Source: Actinomyces viscosus (GTDB taxonomy: Bacteria; Actinomycetota; Actinomycetes; Actinomycetales; Actinomycetaceae). Taken from it: a stretch of 64,000 nucleotides of DNA. This document shows positions 49,079-60,280 of this stretch, piece by piece. The stretch lies in assembly GCF_900637975.1 (NCBI RefSeq), contig NZ_LR134477.1:3427242-3491241 (forward strand). The letters run 5' to 3'. A program made the position numbers and the translations under genes. Positions within the stretch are counted from its first letter, which is position 1. Every line of letters starts with the position of its first letter. The notes beneath the pieces are model-generated. The model made no database searches. It was not told the DNA's origin and saw nothing but the letters and a program-made list of their open reading frames with translations.

Positions 49079-49381
49079 TCAGGCCGGTTCGTTGGCGAAA
49101 CGGCGTGCCTGCTGCTCGTAGTGAGCGCGCCGCTCCTCCTCGCTCATGCCTCCCCAGACGCCATAGGGCTCACGAGTACTCAGAGCATGCTCTCGGCACT
49201 CCTCCAGGACGGGGCAGTCCTGACAAATGGCCTTTGCTCGTTCGTCCCGTCGTCGACGGGAACCGCCTCTCTCTCCTTCGGGGTGGAAGAAGACCGCGGA
49301 GTCCATGCCGAGGCAGGCCCCCCGGTACTGCCACTCCCAGAGAGTGGAGATCGGACCGGGCAGACGCGATGAGTCGTGCAT
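49079..49381 (-). CDS. WhiB-family iron-sulfur transcriptional regulator
   Basis: 100 residues from ATG 49381 with ggaggggaggg upstream. Four cysteines ligate the 4Fe-4S cluster: RGACLGMD, then CQDCPVLEEC. The turn GVWGG and a basic C-terminus that contacts DNA follow. The aromatic start WEWQYRGAC and the spacing resemble the WhiB2/WhmD branch, linked to septation, but the subgroup is uncertain. An IS630 copy is inserted 84 bp upstream of the start codon, within or just beyond its promoter region. Confidence 0.92.
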   Translation of the reverse strand: MHDSSRLPGPISTLWEWQYRGACLGMDSAVFFHPEGERGGSRRRRDERAKAICQDCPVLEECREHALSTREPYGVWGGMSEEERRAHYEQQARRFANEPA

Positions 49382-49465
49382 TGCCTCCCTCCCCTCCTTT
49401 GGATACGGCGGTCGGGCACGCCGAACTTGATGTGCTATACGTAACGATAAGATCGCGTGGGGCGC

Positions 49466-50723
49466 TATAGTGGAGTTTAAACGAGATTATTTTGTGAGTC
49501 GGTAGGGGAACTTGTTTGCCTGGATGAAGGTCTCGAATGCTTGTCGGGTTTGGGGGAATGTGGCTCTTTGGTGGTTGCTGATACTGTCCTTTGCTTCTTT
49601 CCAGACGTGCTCGATGGGGTTCTCGTCGGGGCTGTAGGCGGGTAGGTTGATCAGGTGGATCCTCTCGAGGTTCTTGATGGTCTTGAGGCTGTTTGTGAGC
49701 TTTGCTGAACGGTGCCAGGAGGCGTTGTCCCACACGATGACGATCTTCTTCTTGTCGGGGTGCTTCACGGTCAGGTCGATCAGGGCCTGGGTGATGGTGC
49801 CGGTGTCCTGCCAGTCGAGGGTCATCAAGTCGACGGTGCCGTCGGTCTCGTGCAGGAAGCCGATGTAGGACTGGGCCTGGCGGCGGCGGTCGACCTCCAG
49901 GCGGGCGGCGTCCCCCCGGCGGATCCACGCCCTGCGCACGATCGCCTCGTGCTCGATACGCACCTCGTCGGCGCACACCACCATCACCTCGGGATCGGAC
50001 CACTTGCGGACGATCTCGGAACGGATCTGGCTCATGCGCTGGTCAACGTCCGCCTGGGGCGGGCGGCGCTGGTCAACGGTCTGGGGGCGGTGGAAGGACA
50101 GGCCCGCCATGTGCAGCAGGAACCGGTAGGAGGCGGCAGAGGCGTACTCCACCTCGAAGTGGTCGTAGACCCAGGCCGCCAGATGGGGCACGTCCCAGAA
50201 CCCGATGGGCAGGCCCTGCTCCGACGGGGGCCGGGACAGTACCCCGGCCACCTCCTGGCGCTGGGTGGCGGTGAGCCTGGAGGCGTTGAGGTTGCCGGCG
50301 TGACCGGTGTGGATTGAGGCCAGGCGGTACCGGTTCCACTCCCGAGCCCAGCTGCGCACCGTCTCGGGCGTGCGCTCGACGACCTGGGCCACGACCGCGG
50401 TATCCACACCCTTGGACAGCAGCACGACCGCCTCGGACTTCAAACGCATCAACCTGTAAGGCGCCTGGTGCTTATAGCCCTGCAAAACAGTCCACTCATC
50501 ATCACTAACCACGACCCTGTCCATCCCAGCATGATATTCCGCCCTCGACCCGAGAGCTCACACGAAACGCCGACAACACAAGAGACGACAACAAAAGAAG
50601 CCAGCACCAGCAGCCAAGCACCCCACGAGAAAGCGACACCCCCACATCGGACGCCCCACGAATACCCGATCACCAACCCAACAACAAAACCAGCAACACG
50701 AATCTTGTTTTAATCACACTATA
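49466..50723 (-). mobile_element. IS630-family insertion sequence, apparently complete
   Basis: Terminal repeats TATAGTGGAGTTTAAACGAG (from 49466) and, inverted, TATAGTGTGATTAAAACAAG (from 50723) match at most positions over 24 bp. Both begin with TA, the target dinucleotide of this family. The single transposase is uninterrupted. The ~180 bp before the transposase are AT-richer than their surroundings. Confidence 0.85.
49487..50524 (-). CDS. IS630-family transposase
   Basis: 345 residues, intact. An N-terminal HTH part (LKSEAVVLLSKGVDTAVVAQ, ERTPETVRSWAREWNRYR) and a winged region (GFWDVPHLAAWVYDHF) precede a DDE domain with MVVCADEVRIEH (first Asp), KIVIVWDNASWHRS (second Asp) and YSPDENPIEHVWKEAKD (acidic third residue). 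Likely active. Its ATG lies just inside the right end of the element and it reads away from guaB, toward whiB. Confidence 0.93.
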   Translation of the reverse strand: MDRVVVSDDEWTVLQGYKHQAPYRLMRLKSEAVVLLSKGVDTAVVAQVVERTPETVRSWAREWNRYRLASIHTGHAGNLNASRLTATQRQEVAGVLSRPPSEQGLPIGFWDVPHLAAWVYDHFEVEYASAASYRFLLHMAGLSFHRPQTVDQRRPPQADVDQRMSQIRSEIVRKWSDPEVMVVCADEVRIEHEAIVRRAWIRRGDAARLEVDRRRQAQSYIGFLHETDGTVDLMTLDWQDTGTITQALIDLTVKHPDKKKIVIVWDNASWHRSAKLTNSLKTIKNLERIHLINLPAYSPDENPIEHVWKEAKDSISNHQRATFPQTRQAFETFIQANKFPYRLTK

Positions 50724-50896
50724 ATCAAGAAGAATCATTCTATCTCACAACGAAATTATCTCCAGATTTCCTGGGTGTCTGTGCCGCAGTTGTCTGAAAA
50801 CGTGCGTCACATTGTGGCGCACGAATAGCAGAAACGTTTTGTGGGTGATGTATGTATGTGGAACATCTTTTTTCTGAAACGTTCCGCGTTCATTGC
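50724..50896. other. AT-rich spacer between two insertion sequences
   Basis: No gene. CGTGCGTCACA (50801-50811) and TGTGGCGCACG (50813-50823) form a near-perfect 23-bp palindrome with a 1-nt centre. The motif AAACGTT occurs at two places nearby (about 50833 and 50877). It may be the remainder of the original whiB-guaB intergenic region or of another element. Confidence 0.4.
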
Positions 50897-51036
50897 GGCT
50901 TTTCGTGTTTGAGGGTGTAGTAGGCAGGGCCTATTGATCTGTTTGGTGGGGGTGGTGGGTGCGTCGTTGCGGTGGGTGGGGGGCGAGGTCCCCCGATGAT
51001 GGGAGCTGCTACACAACCCAGCTGGGAGACCTCGAC

Positions 51037-52338
51037 GTGCCTGAGACTGCCTTCACCGGCCCTGACCTGACGACCTTCCTGGGCCTGGACGCCCTGGGGC
51101 TGACCGCGGTGGGCCAGCACCTGACCCCGGGGCGGGCGCTGATCGAGTGCCGCATGCCCATCGGCTTGGAGGACCCGTTCTGCCGCTCCTGCGGGGCCCA
51201 AGGCGTCGCTCGTGGGACGGTGGCCCGGCGCCTGGCCCACGTGCCGGCGGGGTGGCGACCCACGCAGCTGGTGGTGCGCGTGCGGCGCTTCGCCTGCACG
51301 CACTGCCGCCGAGTGTGGAGACAGGACACGAGCCGGGTGGCCCAGCCGCGGGCGCGGCTGACCCACGCGGCCGTCGAGTGGGGGCTGCGGGCCCTGGGTC
51401 TTGAGTCCATGTCCGTCTCCCGGGTAGCAGCCGCCCTGGGGATCTCCTGGCACACCGCCAGCACCGCGATCCTGACCCACGCACAGTCTGCGCTGCTGGG
51501 CGACTCCCACCGCTTCGACGGCGTGGAGGTGATCGGGGTTGATGATGCCCCCGCGCGCTTCGCTCCCGTGCGGGAGGTACCCCCTCTGTCTGGCGCCACA
51601 CCAGGCGGGGCGACCGCTATGTCACCATGGTCATCGACCTGACCCCCGGTACGTCACGGGGCGGGGCCGGCCCGTCTTCTCGATGTGATCGAGGGCCGGT
51701 CCAAGAAGGCGTTCAAGACCTGGCTCGCCACTCGGGGCAAGTCCTGGCGTGAGCGGGTCGAGGTGGTGGCCATGGGCGGCTTCGCCGGGTTCAAGAACGC
51801 CGCCGGCGAGGAGCTCCCCAAGGCCCAGGCGGTCATGGACCCCTACGCGCGTCGTGTCCCTGGCCGCCGGCAAGCTCGATGAGTGCCGCCGCCGCATCCA
51901 GCACGAGACCACCAGCCGGCGGGGCCGGGCGGGCGACCCGCTCTACCAGGCCGGACGCACCCTACGCACCGGGGCCGACCTGCTCACCGACGCCCAGGCC
52001 GAGCGCCCCTGGGCCCTGTTCGCCGACCAGCGCCACGCTGCGGTCCAGGCCGCCTGGGACGGTTCCTGATGCAACAGCTCATCAGCTCCCTGAAGCAGGC
52101 CGTCCCCGACGGCCTGGAGGAGATCCAGACACTGGCAAGGACCCTGGTCAGCCGCAGCCAGGACGTCCTGGCCTACTTCGACCACCCCCGCACCTCCAAC
52201 GGCCCCACCGAAGCCATCAACGGGCGCCTGGAGCACCTACGCGGCATCGCCCTGGGCTTCCGCAACCTCACGCACTACACCATCCGCAGCCTCATCCACG
52301 CCGGACGCCTCAAAGACCACCCGACAACAACCACCTAA
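51037..52338 (+). pseudogene. Defective ISL3 transposase
   Basis: From GTG 51037: a zinc-finger part (CRSCGAQGVARG, FACTHCRRVWRQ), HTH (VSRVAAALGISWHTASTAIL), then VEVIGVDD at the first catalytic Asp. A palindromic insert at 51546-51587 shifts the frame there. After that DRYVTMVIDLTPGTSRGG resumes in another frame. The second catalytic Asp site reads VVAMGGFAGFKNAAGEELP, with Gly where ISL3 enzymes have Asp. Further frame changes occur near 51850 and 52065. The C-terminal part TSNGPTEAINGRLEHLRGIA is normal. Cannot be active. Confidence 0.85.
51546..51587 (+). repeat. Small palindromic insert in the ISL3 transposase
   Basis: 42 bases stand between gttgatga and gtctggcgcc where about 4 are expected from the family motif D(E)H.WRHTRRG. 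They contain CCCCCGC, a 15-nt middle and GCGGGAGGTACCCCCTC. The last 17 bases and the CCCCCGC start are the same as in the insert at 42628-42653; only the loop differs. Confidence 0.65.
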
Positions 52339-52350
52339 ACCACGCGATAA

Positions 52351-54084
<1,734 letters not shown>

Positions 54085-54146
54085 GCCGGTGGGACCCTGT
54101 CCCGGGCGCGCACGCGCCGCCCCAGCCGGCCTTCCCCGCCCAGGAC

Positions 54147-54920
54147 TCAGTCGACGGGGGAGTCCGGCAGGGGCCAGGCGGTCTGGGCCGGGGCCCGCGA
54201 GGGGTTCCTGCGAGCCAGCCACTCGTTGAAGGACTCCGCCCAGACGCGGTGGGTCCGGGCCTGGAAGGCAACGAGCTCCTCCGCGCTGAGCTCCGAGACC
54301 CGCGGGTGAGCCGTGGCCAGCGCCTCGAGCACATCGAGCGTGGCGGCCACGTCCACCTCCGCGGTGTGCAGGGCCGCATCAACCTGCACGCCGTAGACCT
54401 CGCAGAGATCGCCCAGGCGGCGCTTGCCTCTGCGGTAGCGGTCTACGGCCCGGTCCAGGACCAGGGGATCGGCGATGGGCCCCAGGTCGCGCCCCAGGCG
54501 CGAGCGCATCGTGGGCAGACCGTGACGGGCGAGCTCGACCTCCATGAGCGTCAGGTCGTAGGAGGCGTTGAAGGCGACCACCGGAGACCCGGCCGCCATC
54601 GCCGCCACCAGGTGGTCACTCACCTCTGCCAGCACCTCGGTCACCGGCCGCCCCTCTGCCCGGGCCCGCTCGGTGGTCACGCCGTGGACCGCGGAGGCGG
54701 CCTCGGGAATCTCGACACCGGGATCTGCGAGCCACGTGGTCACCGACTGCCGCCGTCCTCCGTCGGCCTGACGCTCCGAGCGCCAGACGAGTGCCGCCGT
54801 GACGATGCGGTCCCGGGAGGGATCCACGCCGGTGGTCTCGGTATCGAAACCGAGTAGGGGGCCGAAGGGCCAGGCGGGGGAGGCGGCGTCGGACACGGAG
54901 GAGGAGTGCGGGGTGCTCAT
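54147..54920 (-). CDS. DEDDh-family 3'-5' exonuclease
   Basis: 257 residues. Resembles the epsilon subunit of DNA polymerase III: GFDTETTGVDPSRDRIVTAA supplies the Asp-x-Glu pair, VVAFNASYDLTLMEVELARH the second Asp, and ALHTAEVDVAATLDVLEAL the His and last Asp. The C-terminal ~45 residues (AFQARTHRVWAESFNEWLAR) are an extension common in actinobacterial stand-alone members. Role in repair or proofreading is inferred. It lies between guaB and guaB3 on the opposite strand. Confidence 0.9.
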   Translation of the reverse strand: MSTPHSSSVSDAASPAWPFGPLLGFDTETTGVDPSRDRIVTAALVWRSERQADGGRRQSVTTWLADPGVEIPEAASAVHGVTTERARAEGRPVTEVLAEVSDHLVAAMAAGSPVVAFNASYDLTLMEVELARHGLPTMRSRLGRDLGPIADPLVLDRAVDRYRRGKRRLGDLCEVYGVQVDAALHTAEVDVAATLDVLEALATAHPRVSELSAEELVAFQARTHRVWAESFNEWLARRNPSRAPAQTAWPLPDSPVD

Positions 54921-55029
54921 GAGTCCAGCATGCCACCGGGGTACGACACCTATGGTGACTGCCTGCGCGTTCCGTCCAGGGCATCGTCCAGAGTGCCAGT
55001 CGGTCCGGTAGATACTCGGGCGAGGACAC

Positions 55030-55035
55030 TAGGAT
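55030..55035 (+). promoter_or_regulatory. -10 hexamer TAGGAT, leaderless start of guaB3
   Basis: TAGGAT ends 6 nt before the ATG at 55042 and no SD is present. Confidence 0.5.
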
Positions 55036-55041
55036 CGAACC

Positions 55042-56166
55042 ATGAGCACAGAGGTCGAGATCGGACGCTCCAAGCGCGCCCTGCGCGCCTACTCCTTCGA
55101 CGACATCGCCCTGGTGCCGGCCCGTCGCACCCGTGACACCTCCGAGGTGCGGGTGGGCTGGCAGATCGACGCCTACCACGTGGACCTGCCGGTCATGGCC
55201 TCGCCCATGGACTCGGTCATGAGTCCCGAGACCGCCATCATGGTGGGCCGTCTGGGCGGCATCGGCGTGCTGGACCTGGAGGGACTGTGGACCCGCTACG
55301 AGGACCCCGCTGAGGCCCTCGAACGCATCCGCCGGGCCGACCCGTCCCAGGCCACCAGCGTCCTGCAGGAGGTCTACCGGGCCCCCGTCCGACCTGAGCT
55401 CATCACTGAGCGACTGACTCAGATCCGGGCCTCTGGCGTCGTCGTCGCCGGGCGGCTCAGTCCCGCCCAGACCCAGCGGCACTGGCGCACCGTCGTCGAG
55501 GCGGGTGTGGACCTCCTGGTCATCCGCGGCTCCTTCGTGTCGGCCGAGCACGTCTCCGGTGCCGTCGAGCCCCTCAACCTCAAGCGCTTCATCTACGAGC
55601 TCGACGTGCCCGTCGTCGTCGGCGGGGTGACCACCTACACCGCCGCCCTCCACCTCATGCGCACCGGCGCGGCCGGGGTCCTCGTGGGGCAGGGCGGCGG
55701 CGCCTCCTCCTCGGTGCGCCAGGTCCTGGGGCTGCACATGCCCATGGCCACCGCCGTGGCCGACGTCGCCGGAGCCCGGCGCGACTACCTCGACGAGTCC
55801 GGAGGTCGCTACGTCCACGTCATCGCCGACGGCTCGGTGGGCAACTCCGGGGACGTCGTCAAGGCCATCGCCTGCGGTGCCGACGCCGTCATGCTCGGTG
55901 CCGCGCTCGCCCGTGCCGAGGAGGCGCCCGGCGGCGGCTACCACTGGGGCGCCGAGGCCCGCCACGAGCGCCTGCCGCGGGGCTTCCGCAGCCACGTGGG
56001 CACGGTCGGCACCATGGCCGAGATCCTCAACGGCCCCTCCGACCGTGCCGACGGCACCCTCAACATCATGGGCGCTCTGCGCCGCACGCTGGCCACCACC
56101 GGTTACGCCGACGTCAAGGAGCTCCAGCGCGTGGAGATCGTCCTGGCCCCCTACGCCGGCTCCTGA
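55042..56166 (+). CDS. guaB3: GuaB3-family IMP dehydrogenase
   Basis: 374 residues, without CBS domains: EIGRSKRALRAYSFDDIALV at the start, VMASPMDSVMSPETAIMVGR, LNLKRFIYELDVPVVVGGVT, AAGVLVGQGGGASSSVRQVL, VIADGSVGNSGDVVKAIACG and the C-terminal SDRADGTLNIMGALRRTLA. The usual catalytic-cysteine loop of GuaB (GPGSIC) is replaced by GQGGGASSS, as is typical of GuaB3 proteins of actinobacteria, so IMP dehydrogenase activity is not assured from sequence. Confidence 0.93.
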   Translation: MSTEVEIGRSKRALRAYSFDDIALVPARRTRDTSEVRVGWQIDAYHVDLPVMASPMDSVMSPETAIMVGRLGGIGVLDLEGLWTRYEDPAEALERIRRADPSQATSVLQEVYRAPVRPELITERLTQIRASGVVVAGRLSPAQTQRHWRTVVEAGVDLLVIRGSFVSAEHVSGAVEPLNLKRFIYELDVPVVVGGVTTYTAALHLMRTGAAGVLVGQGGGASSSVRQVLGLHMPMATAVADVAGARRDYLDESGGRYVHVIADGSVGNSGDVVKAIACGADAVMLGAALARAEEAPGGGYHWGAEARHERLPRGFRSHVGTVGTMAEILNGPSDRADGTLNIMGALRRTLATTGYADVKELQRVEIVLAPYAGS

Positions 56167-56334
56167 GTGAGCCCCGCCACGCCCAACAGCCTTTTTGAAG
56201 GTCGGAACAGTGCAACTGAGCCGTGATCTCGGGTAGTCTCAGCCGGGACGGCAGCCGTCGCGCTGCTGAAACCGGCGCGGGGGCATGATCCGGTTCCAGC
56301 ACCGCTAGCCCCCACATGTCACAAGGAGCTTCAC

Positions 56335-56599
56335 ATGGCCCAGGTCACCGCCACCATCGCTTCCAAGGTCGGTCTGCACGCCCGTCCCGCCGCCACCTTC
56401 GTCAAGGCCGTCGCCGAGAAGGGCGTCCCGGTCACTATCGCCAAGGAGGGCGGCGCTGCGGTTGACGCCTCCTCCATCCTCGGTGTGATGACCTGGGTGC
56501 CGGCTTCGGCGACGTTGTCACCCTGGCCTCCGACGCCGACGGCGCCGACGCCGCTCTCGAGGAGCTCAAGGCCTCCTGGAGACCGACCTGGACGCCTGA
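56335..56599 (+). CDS. ptsH: Phosphocarrier protein HPr (two single-base frameshifts)
   Basis: Starts at ATG 56335 with aaggag SD. The phosphorylated histidine is in SKVGLHARPAATFVKAVAEK and the regulatory-site serine in VDASSILGVM. The frame breaks at about 56490, where acctgg should be accctgg (restoring VMTLGAGFGDVVTLASDADG), and again near 56577, where gcctcctg should be gccctcctg, after which the protein ends at TGA 56597-56599 as ...LETDLDA. With both C bases restored it is a normal ~89-residue HPr. These are most likely sequencing errors. Confidence 0.9.
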
Positions 56600-56613
56600 T
56601 AACAGCCACGGCC

Positions 56614-56646
56614 AACGGGGCGCGCTCCACTGGGGCGCGCCCCGTT
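56614..56646 (+). terminator. Terminator after ptsH
   Basis: AACGGGGCGCG (56614-56624) and CGCGCCCCGTT (56636-56646) form a perfect 11-bp stem 14 bp after the ptsH stop. Confidence 0.75.
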
Positions 56647-56700
56647 GCTCGTGCGCGGGCGCTCGGAAGCCCCCGTCACGGATAGTGCCTCACCCTCACC

Positions 56701-57588
56701 ATGGACATCGCCGTCGCCCTCGTGCCCTCCCTGCTGTTCGGGGCACTCTCCCTCCTGCTCGGGGCCTTCCCCACCGACACCGCCGACAGAACACCGCGGT
56801 CATGGTGGGGGCGGGAGCCGTCTCGCTCATGTGCTCAGCCCTGCTCGCAGTGCCCTGGTCCCCACGCGCCACCGTGTGGGGCGCGGTCTGCGGGCTCATG
56901 TGGACCGGTGGCAGGTCTTCGTCCTGCGGGCCTTCCGCGCCTGGGGCGTCAGTCGCACCATGCCGTTGACCACCGCCCTTCAGCTCCTGCTCAACGCCAC
57001 CCTGGGGGTGAGCCTCTTCGGTGAGTGGCGCGCCCCGGGCGCCCTGCCCCTGGGGACGGTTGCGCTCGCGCTCATCATGGCGGGGGCAGCCGCCTGCTCC
57101 TGGCAGGAGCGCACCGGCCCCGGCCCCACGAGTGCGCAGCGGCGTGACGGGCTGCTGGCCACCGCTGCCTCCGCCGTCCTCTACGGCTCCTACCCTCGCT
57201 GCTGCGCGCCGCCATGTGCCCTCGGCCCACGCCGTGGGCCCCATGGGCCTGGGGCTGCTGGCCGGCGCAGTCTGTGCGCCCTCGTCTGCCTCGGAGATCG
57301 CCCCTGCGCGGCCCGCGGATCGCCCCGGCGGTGCTCGCCGGGGGATTGTGGGCGATCGGCAACGCCCTCATGCTGCGCTCGACGGCGGCCGTGGGCGTGG
57401 CATCCGGCTTCACTCTCTCCCAGCTCGGCTTCGTCCTGGCCACCGTTGGAGGCCTGACCGTTCTAGGGGAGAAGCGCACCGGCCGGGAGCAGGCGGTGGT
57501 AGCCGCAGGAGTCGTGGCGGCCGTCGTCGGTCTGGTTCTCATGGGACTGGCAACTAGCATGGACTCAGGGCCGTCCTCATCCGGCTAG
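56701..57588 (+). CDS. GRP/GlcU-type sugar transporter (frameshifted)
   Basis: Read across frames the product is MDIAVALVPSLLFGALSLLL..., TAVMVGAGAVSLMCSALLAV, GLMWTGWQVFVLRAFRAWGV, TMPLTTALQLLLNATLGVSL, LLATAASAVLYGSYPSLLRA, GGLWAIGNALMLRSTAAVGV and FTLSQLGFVLATVGG..VLGEKRT, about ten hydrophobic helices in ~295 residues. GlcU-like glucose uptake proteins share this pattern. Frame breaks include accggtgg (expected accgggtgg), tacccTCG (expected one more C) and gccgccatg (expected one more C): all losses in short C/G runs. Probably intact in the organism. Confidence 0.7.
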
Positions 57589-57639
57589 GTCGATTGTGGC
57601 CGCCGGTCGGGGCGTCGAGGACGTACTTCTCTGGCCGGG

Positions 57640-57697
57640 ACTGGGCTTGCTCGCAGATGACAGGAGCTGACCTCAGTCATCTGCGAGCAAGCCCAGT
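57640..57697. repeat. 22-bp perfect palindrome with ACTG/CAGT ends
   Basis: Arms 57640-57661 (starting ACTGGGCTTGCTCGCAGATG) and 57676-57697 are perfectly complementary over 22 bp around a 14-nt loop. It lies between two convergent genes and can act as a terminator. It resembles the element at 2102-2179 in its ends and its CTCGC.GA.GAC core. Confidence 0.75.
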
Positions 57698-57724
57698 TGC
57701 CGTCTCGATGGCGACCCCGCGGAC

Positions 57725-57953
57725 TCAGTCCTGCTGGCCGCCGGAGGGGTTCGGCCTGATCCACCACCACAGGCCCATGCCGCGGCGATGACGAGCAGGC
57801 CCAGGCCCGCCCACAGGTTGGCGTTGATCCCGCCGGTCTTGTCCATCTCCTCAGTGCTGGTTGAACAGGAACGAGCACACCACCAGGTAGAGGCCGATAG
57901 GCCCAGCGCTCCGGTAATGACCGCCCGGATGTCGGTGAGTGAACGATTGTCAT
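57725..57953 (-). CDS. Small membrane protein downstream of the symporter (frameshifted)
   Basis: From ATG 57953 (gaaggag SD). Pieces in successive frames: SLTDIRAVITGALGL, a hydrophobic helix (LYLVVCSFLF), GGINANLWAGLGLLVIAAA (second helix) and, with one C restored in gccgcggcatggg, GLWWWIRPNPSGGQQD ending at TGA 57725-57727. About 76 residues with two helices. Small proteins of this kind often follow this group of sodium:solute symporters; their role is not known. Confidence 0.6.
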
Positions 57954-57983
57954 GAGTATTCTCCTTCGTGTATCCGGGTGGGG

Positions 57984-59689
57984 CTAGTGGAAGATGCTGT
58001 TGAGCGTGATCACCATGAGACCGGCGATGATCCCCAGCGGGATCGGACGGCGGTACCAGGGCAACTCGTGCAGGTGCGGGTCGGTGCGCTCGCTCCTGGG
58101 CGTCAGGGCGTAGACGAAGCCCTTGAGCTCGGAGTCGGGCTTGGGGTGGGTGACCATGGAGACCAGCACCGTGATGACGACGTCGACCGTGAAGGCCACG
58201 CCCGCCGCCAGGAAGGCACCGCCCTGTCCCGGCATGACCAGGCGCTCGGTCCAGATGAGGAGGTTGACCCCAGGGCGCCCAGCGTTCCACTGACCAGTCG
58301 ATCCAACCGGCCTGAGGCGTGGCCCGCTTCCAGAACATACCGATGATGAAGGTCGCGAACAGCGGCGCGTTGAACATCGAGAACAGCGTCTGGAGGTAGT
58401 CCATGAGGTTGGAGTAGCTCGAGGCGATGATCGCGGTAAGGATCGCGACGACGGAGGCCGTCAGGGTCGAGAGCTGCCTACCTTCAGGTAGTGGGCGTCG
58501 TCGGCGCCTTCTTGAGGTAGTGCTGGTAGATGTCACGCCCCACACGGTGTTGAAGGCGGAGATGTTCGCGGCCATCCCGGCCATGAAGGAGGCCAGCAGG
58601 CCCGTGATCGCCAGACCAGCAGGCCGTTGGGCAGCAGGTCGCGCATGAGGTAGAGGACCGCGTCGTTGTACTGGTAGCTCGTCTGGCGCCGGACTTGAGC
58701 TGCTGGACCTCAGTGACCAGGACGCCGGCGACCATGCCCGGAACGATGACGAGGAGGGCACGAACATCTTGACGAAGGTGCCGATGATCGGGGTGGACTG
58801 GGCGGGAGATCGAGCCGAGGCCATCGCCCGCTGCCCTCGACGAAGTTCGTCGTCCAGTAGCCGAAGGACAGCACGAAGCCCAGGCCGAAGACCAGACCGA
58901 TGACGGACAGCACATTGGGAGTCGAAGCCGGAGATCGAGTTGCCGGGCCAGGAGTGCAGCTGCTGGGACGGGTCGGGTGCCCGGCGAGGTTGGCGGCGTC
59001 GGTGATCTTGTCGGTCAGGCCCTGCCAGCCGCCCACACGGTGCAGGCCGATGAGGGTCAGGGGCAGCAGCGCCGCCACGATGACGAAGAACTGGAGGACC
59101 TCGTTGTAGATCGCTGCGGAGAGCCCTCCATCGTGATGTAGGAGAAGACCGATGACGGCGGCGACGATGAGCCCCACCCACAGGGGCCAGCCCAGCAGCC
59201 AGTTCATGATCTTGCCCAGCAGGTACAGGTTGATGCCGGCGATGAGCAGCTGGGCCAGGGCGAAGCTGAGCGCGTTGACCAGGTGGGCGGCGGTGCCGTA
59301 GCGCTTGAGCATGAACTCGGGCACCGAGCGCACCTGGAGCCGTAGTAGAGGGCATCATGACCAGACCAGGAAGATCATGGCCGGGACCGCGCCGATCCAG
59401 AAGTAGTGGAAGTCGGCATGCCGTACTCCGGCACCGTTGGCGGACATCCCCATGATCTCAACCGCACCGAGGTTCGCCGAGACAAAGGCGATACCGGTGA
59501 CCCAGGCCGGCAGGGAACGGCCCGAGGTGAGGAAGCCGTCTGCCGTGCCGCCTTGGACCGGGCGATGAGCCCGACGCCGATGACGAAGGCGAAGTAGATG
59601 GCGATAGGGATGTAGTCGTACCAGCGTGCGGCAATGAGCGTGCCGGATGACGCTGGACGATGCTGACAGGCGTGCAGCGTGGAGGACAT
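57984..59689 (-). CDS. Sodium:solute symporter, SSS family (several frameshifts)
   Basis: From ATG 59689 (gagagg SD). Readable segments in order: YDYIPIAIYFAFVIGVGLIA; SVPEFMLKRYGTAAHLVNAL; LAQLLIAGINLYLLGKIMNW; LPLTLIGLHRVGGWQGLTDK; VIGLVFGLGFVLSFGYWTTN; a helix region around LASFMAGMAANISAFNTVWG; LSTLTASVVAILTAIIASSY; SNLMDYLQTLFSMFNAPLFA; FIIGMFWKRATPQAGWIDWS; and the end RRPIPLGIIAGLMVITLNSI. About 13 helices are expected in ~550 residues. The substrate, probably a sugar or similar solute, cannot be told. At least seven frame changes, mostly in C/G runs, so probably intact in vivo. Confidence 0.75.
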
Positions 59690-59807
59690 CGGTGTACCTC
59701 TCGAGAATTGTTCAGTTGAGCAAGATCATTCTTGCTGACGGGCAGACTAGCACGGCGTGATACCGGCACGGGAGGTTGGCCTGCCCGGACTTACCGGGGT
59801 TGGTGGG

Positions 59808-59813
59808 TAGAGT
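59808..59813 (+). promoter_or_regulatory. -10 hexamer TAGAGT, leaderless start of rnhA
   Basis: TAGAGT ends 6 nt before the ATG at 59820 and no SD is present. Confidence 0.45.
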
Positions 59814-59819
59814 GCGCCC

Positions 59820-60280
59820 ATGACTCTGACTGCTGCTGCCGACGGCTCCTCCTGGGCAACCGGGACCGGCCGGCTGGGCCTGGTACGTGGATGACGACTG
59901 CTGGGGCCGCCGGAGGCTGGGAGAGCTCGACCAACAACCGCGGCGAGCTCACCGCCGTCCTCGAGCTCCTGCGGGCCACGCAGGCCGCCGGACTCGCCGG
60001 TGAGGAGCTCCTCATCCAGTGCGACTCCCAGTACGTCATCAACTCACTGACCAAGTGGCGCCACGGCTGGAAGAGGCGCGGCTGGCGCAAGGCCGACGGC
60101 AAGCCTGTCCTCAACGCCGACCTCGTCAAGGACCTCGACGCCGCGCTCGCGGGCCGTAAGGTGCGCTTCGAGTGGGTGCGCGGCCACGTCGGCCACCCCA
60201 TGAACGAGGCCGCCGCCGCCGCCGCCACCGCCTACCAGCGGGGCGAGCCGGTCCATCGGGCCCGGGTGGCCCCGGCGTGA
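59820..60280 (+). CDS. rnhA: Ribonuclease HI (frameshifts near the start)
   Basis: Begins MTLTAAADGSS; restoring C bases in tcctcctggg and caaccggg gives LGNPGPAGWAWYVDDD, the first catalytic-Asp region. The rest reads STNNRGELTAVLELLRATQA (Glu) and LLIQCDSQYVINSLTKWRHG (Asp), then WRKADGKPVLNADLVKDLDA and WVRGHVGHPMNEAAAAAATA. In the last motif family members have an Asp (NE.AD..A), but here a run of six GCC codons gives only Ala. It degrades RNA in RNA-DNA hybrids. The missing fourth acidic residue is either real, which would lower activity, or a repeat-related error. Confidence 0.85.
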
